Source: Leucogyrophana mollusca
Lineage: Eukaryota > Basidiomycota > Agaricomycetes > Boletales
Direction: 5' to 3'
Assembly (NCBI GenBank): GCA_021014945.1
Contig: MU266337.1
Coordinates: forward strand, 1-64,000
Length of the DNA stretch: 64,000 nucleotides
Part shown: positions 11,801-25,185 of the stretch, piece after piece
How positions within the stretch are numbered: the first letter of the stretch is position 1
Layout of the letters: every line of letters begins with the position of its first letter
Made by a program: the position numbers and the translations under genes
The notes under the pieces: generated by a model
What the model saw: the letters and a program-made list of their open reading frames with translations, nothing else
What the model was told of the DNA's origin: nothing
The model's database searches: none

Positions 11801-13013
11801 CGCCTATGGTCTGGAAATCACGACGTCAGTTCATGTCAGCGCAAGATGCAGTATCCTGAGTACCTTCGGTACGACACTCAGCACGCTCCAAGCGAGCGCA
11901 GCCCACGGGTGAACCTGCCAGTGTACAGTTATATCGGTCCAATCAGCTTTGCACCCGTCTCAGCTTACTCGAGTACACGCACCTCGGCGAGAACGCCTCC
12001 TATATTCACTAATGTTTCGACGTATCCGAAGACCAGCGCAAATCCAGGGCTGCCTGTGACACCCTCGATAGCGTTCACATCACCAGTTATACCAGGCACG
12101 CTCCCGATAACCCGTGGGGTAGTCAATCCGCTAACACTGCGATGGGCGTCGCCAACCGCTACAGTGACCTCCTCTGGCGACTTCGCTGGACGTTCCACGG
12201 CTGACGTGGCCGATAGGTTTCCAGATGCGTCGACACTCGCGTCTTCGGAGGAAACTGGCTCTACCACTGCCACAGGGATCTCGTCTTGTGGTCTCCTCGC
12301 AGGTTCTGCGGCCGACGAAGGCGGCTGGCTTGTAGCCGCCTCAACATCCGCGTCTTGGGACGAGATCAGCACAGATTCCCGGAGCGGAATTCGTTCGAAA
12401 GCTAATGTGATCTCTCCTCGTGGACGACCTTCCTTCTGTAGCTGAAAAGTTTTATCTACAACTAAAGAACAGATCTCAGACGCACTATCGGTGTAAGTTG
12501 GTCCAAGTCCCACCTGCGATGTCACCGATATCTCTGATGGTCATGGACGTCTCGCCTCTCAGGGACGATCTGCCAGTATCCACCCGGTCTACCACAGCTA
12601 CGTGTAGGACCGTGGAATCTTGGATATTTCTGCGGGAGTGTGTAGCAGCGCCGGCCTCCAGCAGAGTATGGCATCATTGATGCGATGGCGAGAACGTACA
12701 GCTCAAAAGTCTCGTTCCACTCTGGGTCGTTCCCCTGGCATTCCTTCGTCTTCCAGATGTGTTCACCAGCCGACACCACGACAGAAAACTTCGACGATCG
12801 ATGAATCTTACGACTTGGTATCCCCGACGCCCTCAACACTTCAGCGGTGAACACTGTGAGTGATACACAACACACAATGAATGTCGAATCGACATACCGG
12901 TCAGGAGTATGTCTCTAAAAACAGCACAGCGCCACAGTCACACCAGTCGGTGGGTGAACGTCCAGAGAGAAGTCAAATATCGATGGAGTGACATACCTTT
13001 CAGTCGACCCCAT
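5860..13013 (-). CDS. C2-NACHT-WD40 STAND receptor (fungal NLR-like)
   Basis: A hand model of 11 exons closes in frame at 2,179 aa: 13013-12997, 12914-12898, 12853-12700, 12629-12526, 12461-11977, 11914-11864, 11810-11626, 11548-11376, 11321-9757, 9700-7270, 7217-5860. Residues 7-105 form a C2 domain (WNETFEL, LHVAVVD). A low-complexity linker follows (about 110-255), then a helical region with CALFVREYCG (about 260-395). The NACHT domain has Walker A GVAGTGKST (about 450) and Walker B IVIVLDALDE (about 545). From about 917 to the end come degenerate WD40 repeats (LVWNPSTG, MHLWDVASG). This is the standard basidiomycete NLR-like layout, linked in fungi to non-self recognition and programmed cell death. 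There is no internal stop. The splice at 11548/11625 is the least certain. Direct repeats flank the gene on both sides. Confidence 0.85.
12898..12914 (-). other. 17-nt exon 2 of the NLR gene
   Basis: Exon 1 (13013-12997) and exon 2 (12914-12898) are both 17 nt. They are bounded by GT-AG introns of 82 nt (12915-12996) and 44 nt (12854-12897). Together they give the start MGSTERDILLTVFTAEV, running directly into the first C2 strand. The frame would otherwise meet a stop just upstream of exon 2 without an ATG, which supports the split. Confidence 0.6.
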
Positions 13014-13377
13014 TTCAACGAGCCAGCCTGGGCCCTGGGTGGATGAGGTGGAGGTAAAGTCTTGACAGAAGATGGTGGCTCAGATGGATCCCCGTAACTT
13101 GTGGTTTGTGACACTTTGAGCGACTCCCAGTGCCGCATCTTGGCAGGCGCCAAACTGTGGTCGACCAATAGGGCTCTTCGCCCGGAAGTAAACGTTACAT
13201 AACCCTTGAGCAAAGACAACCGTGAGTGGCAGAGGCTGCTTCCATCGTGGCTAGACACACCGAGTCAAGAGGTGGAACACAACAGTCCTGCTCGAGTTCA
13301 GAACCATCCGACCGGACACCAAGTAGTGGCCGTGGACACCAGAGGAGTTGACCGGTGCCGCCGTTTGCAAGCTATCC
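13014..13377. other. Upstream region of the NLR gene
   Basis: About 360 bp separate the proposed NLR start codon from repeat copy B, so any promoter must lie here or inside the repeat. The minus-strand frame is open across most of it, but nothing is recognised. No clear TATA box was seen. Confidence 0.4.
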
Positions 13378-16300
13378 ATGTGACGAGTCGGACTCCGTGC
13401 AGGAAACGGGAAACGGCCTGATTCTTGTGCCCACCTTGCCCCACTCGCAGTAGGCTCTCTCTGTGATCCAAGCATGTTCACATGGCAAAGCCAGGTCAGC
13501 GAGTCGACTGGCTTCGGCCTCAGCACGAATCTGATTTGCTTACCTGGACTTTTATGCAAGACAGACATGTTGCTTGAGTCAGAGTCTCCTGGCTGCCGCC
13601 GGGACTCGATTCCAGGTCCACAATCATCAAGCCTCCTCCCATTGCATTGATTGCACCAATACAGGCTAGGCCTTCCGTTTCGGCTGCACATCCAGTCCAC
13701 AGCCAGTCGTCCAGGAACCCGAGAGGAGGTGCTTGCGGATGAAGCTACCCATTCGTTTCTTCGACTCGTACGGCGCCCTTGGAGGTGTTCTCGTCGAGCT
13801 ACCAGCCTTCAATTAGTCTGCTGATATGTGACCGGAATCGTCATCGAGCGCCGTGTCCTCCATGCATATATATTTCAGCTTACCCGACCCTCGATTTCCT
13901 CGCCTTCGGTTTAGACCAGGCCCTGTCCTCAATTTTGATGAACGCCGACAACTTAGCTTGACGCATCCTCGTTGCCTGGCCACCTCAATATGTATGCTCT
14001 ATCCCCAGCTTGCTCGGTTGCTTCTCCGCTTGGACCGCTCGTGAAAGGCATATCAGCACACCAAGTCCTCATTTTTGCCATTGAACCTCGGGCCAACGTC
14101 GTCGTGTTCTCGTCGCCTCGCTACCATTGCTCCTCTGCCATCCGACCTCGCCCACAACGCACCGCATGCCGTCTTATTTCCCGGCACCGTCACACGTATA
14201 TCCACCCCCTCGTCACGGGCCTTGAACTCGACATTTCCAGCCTCGACAGTGCAACTGCTCGTATAAATTTGACGTCCGAAATGGGGTATACATGTGTCCT
14301 ATATGATATATTCCTTCAAGTCCCGCAAGTCCTCCCTGAGGACGTCGTTCCCGACGGTAGCCATACCCGCCCATAGCGCGCTCGCTGTCCGCACTAGTGT
14401 TCTCCGCGTCATGCAGTGCGGGCCGGTGCCAAACATTATCGTAAACCCTCATTGCGCTTATCACCCTCAGAGACCGATTCAAGCTGCGTATCATAATTCA
14501 GGAGCTTTATTGCTGAAGTTTTGTATGACAGCCCTACTCGCATCCCGGCTCTCTTTGAGCGAATAAATATGACCCTTCGTTACCGAGCTCGTTTTGGTGA
14601 CTTGGTGAGAAATCCATTGCAAAGGTGTCGGATATCCTACACTGCTCCTACAAGAGGCCGTAAGTGTCAAGGTTATCCTTCTATTGAGCTGAAACAACTC
14701 CCGAACGTGAATTGCAGGGCTGTTCGACATGGGGCGGACATTCGGTGGAGACGTACATGCTATCGACGTCGTTTTCATCTCATACCTGCTGCAATTCGTG
14801 CCACACGCAGTCCCCATGGCACGTCGTGCTCAACCGGGTTACGTTGCTTTTGCAAGTACAAAATACTGCGAGCTCTTCTCGATAAAGTTCGAAGCCAATT
14901 ACCTGCGGTTTCTCCTTTGAAATTCAATTCGGAACAGACTTTCCGACAATCGACCTGCAAAGGTCACGGCGCTTGGCTATTCTCGGGCGGTTAGATACAG
15001 GAGCGTCGTAGACTCGTATCGGGCACCACACTTTCGCCTTCCCCGCTATGTACGAACCCGGGGAAGACGCTCACAGCATCGTGAAGACCACCTAGCTGCC
15101 AGCCCCGCATACAGCATGGAGGGGACGGTCGCCGTATCATCACTCATGTGAATCCCATCGAAAAGTTCTGGGAGTTCTCCTCATATCCGAGCTCTCTGCT
15201 CTCCTGCGTCAACTCGCACGGTGTGCAGAAAAAGGCCGCAAGACAATCATTGCACTGGTTGCCTTCGATATGACGGTGTGCCCGAAGGGCCCCACGGGTG
15301 CTCAGCTGATAAACGGCGCATTAGAAGCGATAATATACCAACGCGGACTACACTGCGCACCTGTAAGACCCAGCCAAGCCCACAGCATACCGTTAACCCG
15401 AAGTGAAAACAACAGTCCGAGTTGCACACGCAGCCATGCTCGGGGTCACCAGAGCCTTGGTCTTGGAGGTAGTCGAGCCTCTTTTTATTGTTCGCATACG
15501 ACATACACGGGCAGAAAGACGAAAAGAAGCCTGTGACAATTTAGCCACGGCCAGCCGACAGAAAGTGGGACTTACAGGTGCCAGCGTCCCCGAAGCAGCT
15601 AGAGAGACCGTACCTCCAATGGATCCCTGTTGGGCGCTGCACACGAGACCCGTCGCCTTGCTCGCGATCTCGGCTGTTCACATATGGATTCATGCCGCGC
15701 TGGGGTTGCAGCTGCTCTTCCCGGGGGTCGCGACCCAACGGTAACCGCACATTGGCCCCAGCTCTGTGGATCAGCTGATGGCGGGTGGTCTCAGGAAGCA
15801 CGACCAACATGACTGGGTCGGCATAATCTCTTTGTTCCGCTGGAGTATGTTTCCCAACAGGGGCATTAGCGTAAAGGGGCCATTTTGGATAGGGTGCCCC
15901 ATAGACTAAAAGGGGGCCAATTGTCGATCACTTGAATGAGCATAAAAACAAGATAATTTTACCTGAGCGAGCGAGACCTACACCAGACAGCCATCACGTC
16001 CAGCGACATCCGTGCCTGTGGTTGATGAAATTCGCCGGCAGCGTGGGTCGGAACAGGAACATGTCAAGCGAGACGGCGGAGTGAGCATGAGGACGAGCGG
16101 TCTGAGTGGCGAGATAATACGCACAGGAATGATATGCGCTGACAACCACCGATCGACGTTCTTCGATTGCTCATCCAGCTCCTGCTCGCTCATCTCGCCT
16201 TCACTCTTCGGCTCAGCAGGTGCAGGTACATGATGCCTGCATATCATCATAAAAAATCAGACATGCTGCCATTCGTTCCCACTAATCAAGGACACTCACG

Positions 16301-16644
16301 GTTTCCGCGCCAGCCTTACCCTCCTCCGCAAACCGCCCCGAGATCTCGACCGCCCGCGCGTACGAATAGAATATCGACGCGACTTGCTCAATGGTGAGGA
16401 GGTCTGCGATGGTGGGTCAGGTGGATGTGAGCGGGATGTATTGTTGGTCTGGAGCTGGAGCGGCTATTGATGGTGCTGGAGGAAAGACTAGTTGCTCGTC
16501 TATCAATGCTGAGACAAACATTGTGAGGATTAATGGGGGAAAGGCTGCGAAGACGCATAACAAAAAATAGTTGTAGACTGAGATTGCGGCGACTGCGAGA
16601 AAGCTGAAGGAGGCCGGTTGGGTGAAGACCGGAAATTGCCGACG
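13378..16644. repeat. Large direct repeat, copy B
   Basis: Second copy of the element at 319-3732, in the same orientation. It lacks the 250 bp found at 1196-1450 of copy A: GAGGACGTCG is followed almost at once by CGGTAGCCATACCCGCC. It keeps a better preserved gene-like piece at its right end (see 15985-16640). The central part (about 14925-15440) is nearly identical to copy A. Confidence 0.85.
15985..16640 (-). pseudogene. Multi-exon gene remnant at the end of repeat copy B
   Basis: On the minus strand three coding-like blocks follow one another. The first is a hydrophobic segment (AAISVYNYFLLCVFAAFPP, a likely membrane helix) leading into SALIDEQLVFPPAPSI. The second is LTIEQVASIFYSYARAVEIS with GRFAEEGKAGAET. 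The third, across an apparent intron, is PAPAEPKSEGEMSEQELDEQ. Reading order and plausible splice sites suggest a former membrane protein gene. A TGA separates the first two blocks unless spliced out. The matching part of copy A (about 3061-3700) has more substitutions. I do not recognise the family. Confidence 0.4.
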
Positions 16645-19247
16645 TCAATCCGAAGAGGTAATAACTTGTTATTTTGCGAACTTCAATAACTGACCAACGA
16701 CGGACCTTGCGCGGTGCCCGCGTCCCCGGGTGTGTGTCGAGGAGAACTGCGCCGTCCGAACTTCAAACAACTAGATCTAGCATCTGCAAAGACCCAAAAG
16801 AAAGGGGGCGAGCCGCGAAGACATTAACTGAACACGAGCGCGATTCAGCCCAAGCAAGGTGGGGAAACTCGGACGCTGGGCGAGATCCCTGACTCTAGAA
16901 TGCTTACTGTTATTTAGGAGATCGTGTTGTTCATACCCTGGAAAAACGAAGTGGAACGAGCGCGAGACGTACGGTGCTAAGCACCTTAGATTCGCTTCCA
17001 GGGTGTTAGCTGCGCTGAGTAGCACTTCACTGGATAACACGCCCGGCAGCGAGAGCTGCGTGTGGAAAATACTAGTGACGCTAGACGCAATTCGACTACC
17101 CTCTCAGCGACCCCCCGAACAGTTAGGACTCGTCACGATCCGATCTTATCTGCATGTGGTCCGTCTTGTAACTCTGGGTGCGGCCCCAGATAACGGGGGT
17201 GTACACAGAGCAATGAGGCCTCCATGCATCATTCCAAAAGCCATATGGTGCGCGGAGCGTGGTACCATCAACTGGGGCATAGTAAACCTATCTATCTATC
17301 TCTGTCGAACAAGCTATCCCAGCACTGCGTACCACTTAGATCAGCCATCATTACTCCATCAGGCTTCAAGACTTCGCTATCAATTCATTCGGGCCGACGA
17401 TTCACGAATCCCCCAGACATCATACGCCACGCGTCAAGCTTTCACGACTGTCTTCCTTCTATCTGGTCTGCCTACGGGAGACTCGGCTATGCAGCTTGTG
17501 TGGACAGAGACGATATTGAATTCGATGCACGCGAAACTCGGAACACATGGGTACGACGATCGACCGCTATCTGGACTGGAAATGCTGGCTTCACATGGCA
17601 CCTCTAATTCAACACTGAGTGTAAATTCACGCTCCGGCTTCAGGCGTACAACTCACGGACCTCGGGTTCCTTTTGTACCGTTTCCTTGTTGAATCCCTCT
17701 CGTGCAATTTCTGCCGCCTACTCGGCTGACTTTGGGCTGGGCCACTCGATGGCAAAGATTTTGTTATCGCTATCATTTTTTTTCGGGTTTCTCCTGTCTC
17801 TGCACCGCTTGAGGACTGTAAGCAACCCCCCATGACAGGCGAGGGAGCGAAGAAGGCCGTCCTGGACGATATCATCGGTGGGGAGGATATATGCGTACTC
17901 GTTCGTGCATTCTTTCATTTACTTATTAACACGGTCCTTGCAGGTGAACGTTGTCAATCTGCTCACGTTAGAGGCAACGATCTATGGGGTCGAGGTGTTG
18001 ATCATGTTTTAATCCCGAGCGCTCCGTAGTATCTGAAGAAATTTCTTTTCACAGGCTGGAGATTTCTGCCCAGGTTCGTCCGGTTGTGCGATTGGAACTA
18101 TAAGTTAAAAGGCCGTCTACCCTTCAGCATTTCCGAAGCGGTTGAATTCAATCAAGCGTACCGAGCGATTGCCTGTTCTACCGTCATAGGCAACGTGTTT
18201 GTCCAGAAGATCGAGGCATACGACTTCTCATGCACATTCTGATGTCCTATCTGACCTATGTGGACGCATTCCCGAGGCGTAACTTGTCTTCTTTGTGTTG
18301 AGTAAGTCATCCACAGTAACACAGCGACACAGCGAGCCATCAATGAACTGTTCACACATTGGTACGCCCCTATTGTCGCCCTCTGCCGCTAATTTACGAA
18401 GTGCCTGACAAGCTCCGTGCGTGCTAGTGGCGCTTTGGCTGTGCGTTCTGCGAGCTGATGCATCAGATCGAGTTTTGAAATGACCATAACGAAATAGCAG
18501 CCTTGTGAGTGTTGTCGCTGCTTGGCTCACGGAAGGACGTGAGTAACGTACACGGTATAGATGTATTAGGGGGCCTCTTACCTGATGTACACCAGTTCCA
18601 AAGGGGAGGCTATCAACATGGAATTAGGAAGATGCATGATGAAGTAACCGTACTGCTTGCGCTATGGTCTCAACCGTGACACCTTTTTGGCGGGTATTTT
18701 GGCCAGGCGGTAAAAGGGAGTGGGGTGGAAATCCGTCCCGTGTTACCTGTTATGGCATAGTTGGGCAAGTCTTACGGGAATTTCGGTGGTTGTCGTTCGT
18801 TGCAGTTCTCGTTGGATGCGCACAAAGAGGCCAACAAAGGGCGTTGTTCGTCCTTGTGCCCCACATCAGGGTGATAACCTGGAGGTTTCGATTGGTTTTA
18901 ATTGGTCCCAACCGGTACAAACCGGTCAGGACTCAGGACGGACTGACAGATGCATCCGAGCCATGTCGTGGTCTTCACGACCACCTTCGTGTATAAGTAG
19001 TGTAGTTGGTAGATAGTCCCTTTCAATCAACCCATTTTCGAGTTTCGGCCTCTGACTCACGATCAACCTCCGTTTGTCTATCGAGACCTCACAGGCAGAC
19101 AGGAGTCGCACCGAGTGTGTGACAGGCAAATTGTGACATCACGCACCCGCTTTCTCTTCCCGACCACGCCACGTTTCGCGGTCAAGTTCTTTGCACGCAG
19201 GTAGCGGCTTGCTGTTATTTTTTATTTAAACCTGGTGCATCGTGCTC
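16645..19247. other. Region without a confident gene
   Basis: The longest open frame is 16859-17692 (plus, 277 codons, GTG first codon, no ATG start, no recognised domain). Its composition and lack of introns are unlike neighbouring genes. It contains a 39-bp segment that recurs near 59137. A short CTAT microsatellite lies at 17287-17302. From 17700 to 19240 nothing gene-like was seen. Confidence 0.5.
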
Positions 19248-20097
19248 ATGGATAACTATGTCTATGTCACAACAGCCGTCATCAGCATAGCGATGTCTGT
19301 CCGAGGCTTTTTATCCTCCTTCCGTTCTCGCTCGCCTTCCCCCAAGATGCTCATCCGCGTAAAATGGGATCGCGAGACTCTCCACTTTCCCCTCCCACCT
19401 CCCGAGACAAAGCTCGCCCAGCTAAGACACGACCTCGCTGAGTACACCCATCTTCCACCTCAGTCCTTCAAGCTCGTGCACGCTGGTGCTGTAATGAAGG
19501 ACGATAACGCCCCATGTACGTCTCCCCGCCCTCGTTTCGCGTCACTGCTAACCATCCACAGTGTCCGCGTACAATATTCGCGAGAACTCGACCATCGCGC
19601 TCATCGGCGGCCACACACAGCCGCCTTCACAGCAGCCACCTCAGCGTCAGCAGCAAAAGCCGAAGCAGCCGCTGACGGAACAGAGTACGATCTCCGCTAT
19701 CCAGGCAGAGCTCGAGCGTGTGCGTACGACACTCGTTCCACCCGTAGACGACTTCGTGCAAGCTCTGTCGCACCCACCGGACCTCGTGCCAACGATTACC
19801 TCGACCGCACCCGCGCCTGCGCCATCATCTGGCTACACCCCCGCCACCGCCCCTCCCTTTCCCCCACCATACCCCACTTCGCACCCTACCGCACAAAATA
19901 CCGCACAAAATATCGCGACACCCCTCGAGCACACCCGCCTATCCGAACTTCTCCTTCAGTCTCTCCTCCGCCTCGATGCATTCCACTTTTCAAACTCTGA
20001 CTGGCCCGACGCACGCGCGGAGCGCAAGGCGGCGGTTCGCGAGGTGCAGAGTGTCCTAGATCGCCTAGATGGAGCTTGGGCCGCAAAGGAGCGGTAG
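19248..20097 (+). CDS. Ubiquitin-like/BAG-domain Hsp70 co-chaperone
   Basis: Two exons (19248-19515, 19562-20097; intron 46 nt) give 267 aa. The first 25 residues include the fairly hydrophobic stretch YVYVTTAVISIAMSV, a possible membrane anchor. A ubiquitin-like domain follows (about 35-110: MLIRVKWDRETLHFPLP, ending NIRENSTIALIGG). After a Q/P-rich linker comes a helical BAG-like region (LERVRTTLVPPVDDFVQAL to VREVQSVLDRLDGAW). BAG proteins bind the Hsp70 ATPase domain and promote nucleotide exchange. The anchor-Ubl-BAG order resembles fission yeast Bag102 and places the protein at the ER/nuclear membrane by inference. If translation starts at the later ATG (19293), the anchor is lost. Confidence 0.8.
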
Positions 20098-22433
20098 GTG
20101 AGTAGAGCAGACAGTGGAGCGGAAAGGTTAGATGATGGATACATACAGTGCCGCACCAGAAGTACATACATTATAATAACCTGGATTCAGCAACTCATCA
20201 TTATGCGACTTATCAGATACCCCATTCTCGCTGTTGGCACAGAACCAGATAGAACCACATCGGCGAGGAATTTCGCCGATTCGAGATTCTATTCACTGAC
20301 AGATCGCGACCACTGCTGCCCCGCTAATCCGCTGCTGATCGTCATAGTACCGTTGTCTGCTTCCCCTGGTACGCTCATCCACTACTTTCGCAAGTCTGTC
20401 GCACCAGATCGCTGTTTCTCGAGGGTGTTTGGCGCTCATCAAGATTCGGTCCAGCGGCTACGCTTTTTACGCATTCGCGCGCCCAATTTATGGAGGCCGC
20501 TCGGGTGTCCTAGCCAATTTTATCCTCTAGTCGCCCGACCGGGAATTTCTCAAGTCCTTGTTAACATTTAAGGGTAAGGCTGTTTTGGCCAAATGCCAAT
20601 TTTTTGGAATATGTCGTATTCGCAAACTCTTCGCACTGGTCGCGCACTCATTCCCAACCCTTCCTGCTCATCACAGCCCCCATCATATGCCATCTATCTG
20701 CAAGAAGGGCATGTTGTTCCTATGGCTGAATGCTCTCCCGAACATTAGCCTCAATGGTACTGAGACGACACCTCTCAGGGCGCCGGACTGACACAGATAT
20801 GGTGTCAGCCGAATTACTCTCCACCGTGTAGTGGTGAGCGCGACGAATCCCGAAGCTTGGTTTTCTCTCTGCGGTGCTTGTGCACGATAGCAAGGGTGAA
20901 GGGGAACAAGGGGTTGCAGATAGGATCGGTAGCATGTGCTTGCGACAATTGGAATGCCGAGCAAACCTTCCACCCCGCATAGCCCGCCCTCCGGCAGGAT
21001 AAGCCGGTCATTCGCAACATTCATCCATTACAGTTTCCTTATGCGCTCGAAGCTTATATATAGTAGCAATCCAGTAAGCCTCCTTCCCCTCATGGCTGTT
21101 ATCTTCCTTCGTCGATGTTCTATTATCAGATGTCATAAGCACATCTACCGGTTCGTCCTTGCAAAGGTCTGTTTAGGGCCCAACAAAACTTGCCTCAAAG
21201 TTCATCCAAAGGATGTTACGGTCGTGCGCCAACGGTGCATGTCCAAGGGCGAGATCGATCTCTGCCAGAAACCGCTTTGGGTGTGAAGGCATCGTTCGCT
21301 GACGAAGCTGTTGGATCGAAAGCGAATGCTGTTCATCGAAGGCGCGTTTAACGGAATTCGCGCTCTGCCGGTGTCATTGCTTCATTCACTTTAGCCAAAA
21401 CTCATTCATCTGACAAAACATCCCTACATCAGTGATAGGCGTGAAACCTAGCTTTTGGCTTAATTGTAATGCCCTTGAGCCCCTTCCGACCTTCCTCTTT
21501 CTCACTCTTGTACACTTCACCGGATGCATGGCTTCTTGATCTCGTTTGTAATTCTGTGGTGGCCGTTAGCCCACCACATTCCCGAAGGATCGATGCATAC
21601 ATTCAATCTGCTGAAGCAGGCTGAGGTATGCCATACTCCACTATGCATTACAATTCTGCTGAAATGCAATCCTACTGAAATGTCAGCCAATGGCAGAAAG
21701 GTCGCGACGCTTCCCGATCATATCGCATTACTGCTCTTGCTGAGACCGCATGCTCGTACCATGCTCGTACGACATTCCTCCTAAGGACCTTCGGACGCCG
21801 ACGTCGTTCATTCATCCTCTTTGGCAATTCAGGCCCCGGTTCTGACTGAGCATTCTAGCGGCCACATATCGGTATTTTTGACGTGATATGTAACGGCTGT
21901 CTGCGGACGGGACAATCCATCCGCAGTACGTACCGGTGGATTCACTATTGCCGGAGAGCGTCACGAGGTGTAAGGTATGAGCTGTCACTGCTTGGGGCTT
22001 GCTCGAGCCCGAGGAGATACATACTTCGCTGACGATCTTATTCTAGCAAGCGCGCACACTCAGGTCCGCTGGCAGCCTCACCCCGCCATCAGCGTCAGAA
22101 ACAGAGAGGGCAGCAGCCGTGGACGGTCCGCTGGGTCCGACCTCTAGCTTCAAGCAACCCCGCCGAGCTCAGGTGACATCTGCATGAAGTCGTGCAATTT
22201 CAATTCACGTCTACTCCAAAACCGTTGACTTACCCCCTGATTATGAGGGGTTGTCCGCATTCTAAGCACTCCTCTCTTAGATAGATAGCTGTAAAAGTCG
22301 ATGGCTACACCAAAAAATGTGGCTGTGCTTGCTTACATCGCTGAGTCAGCTTGTTGGGAGTTGACTCGAAAGACAAAGACTGTGACTTTGCTCTCCCTTT
22401 TCTCGACGGTTTTCTACATATTTTTGTTGAAAG
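20098..22433. other. Intergenic region, no gene seen
   Basis: About 2.3 kb between the BAG gene and the MYST acetyltransferase. Only short unrelated open frames on both strands. Its right end must contain the ESA1 promoter. Confidence 0.5.
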
Positions 22434-24305
<1,872 letters not shown>

Positions 24306-24462
24306 TCGTGTCGCTGCTGTGTTGATCACATACTCGAATGCCCGTATTTTGATGGATCATTGTAGCTCTATGATGTACAAAAGTGACTGTTAATATGTTG
24401 TAATGCCAATGTGATGCTCATTTTGTGCGAGTCACTCAGACCACAATGGCGAGAATAACGGG

Positions 24463-25185
24463 TTAATCTTGATGTGACCTACTCCCTTGCGCACCTTGTG
24501 TTCTCTTTCGCAAAACGATGCCCTCATCCTGGCTTCCGTCTATATCCCCACTAACACCTTCAACACCGGGATCCAGACCGCTCAGCTTCAGGCGGCTGAG
24601 CACGGGTGATGAAGGCTGAGATGCAGCAGGCGAGAAAACCCCCACGCCCGATAGTTGTACGTCTTCCTCGCCAGCGAAGAAAGCCTGTGGCCGCAAATCG
24701 TCTGCCGTCGCGTCTGATAGCTGTGAGCCGGTATCGTGTCCCTGTGCACCCTTTAAGAGCTCCTCGTCCGCGGATGAAACGTCCTCGGAGTACGAAGGGG
24801 AGGATAAGTCTTGCACGAGGATTGACGGCGTGTCTGCTGCAACCATGACGGGATTGTCACTTGTAGACGCTTTGACATCCTCTACGACACCGAGCGTGCG
24901 TGCGATCACATAGGAAGTGACGTCCTGAGCAAAGAAGCCCCAAAGAAGGAGAAAATCGGGTCAGTGTCAGCTTCAGCGGAGATATGAGGGGGCGATGAGT
25001 ACCAATAAAGTGAGAATGACAACCGGGAGAACGAGGATAAAGGCAAAGATGCGGAAAGAGGACGCCACCCTGCCAACCCATGATCCGGGGTCATAGTTCC
25101 ATAAATACTCAACGTAGGAGTCCCACAAAAGTCGTGGGGCTGAAGAGTAAGACATCTGTGATAGGTGGTGGCTGTTTAGATTCAT
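24463..25185 (-). CDS. Small single-pass membrane protein, unrecognised
   Basis: Two exons (25185-25003, 24924-24463; intron 78 nt) give 214 aa. The N-terminal part is aromatic (LLWDSYVEYLWNYDPGSWVG) and is followed by one hydrophobic segment (FRIFAFILVLPVVILTLL). The intron lies directly after it. The rest is acidic and serine-rich (SPSYSEDVSSADEELLKG) and probably disordered, ending in a short basic stretch (IVLRKRTQG). I do not recognise a family. A second ATG at residue 11 could also be the start. It lies tail-to-tail with ESA1. Confidence 0.65.
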
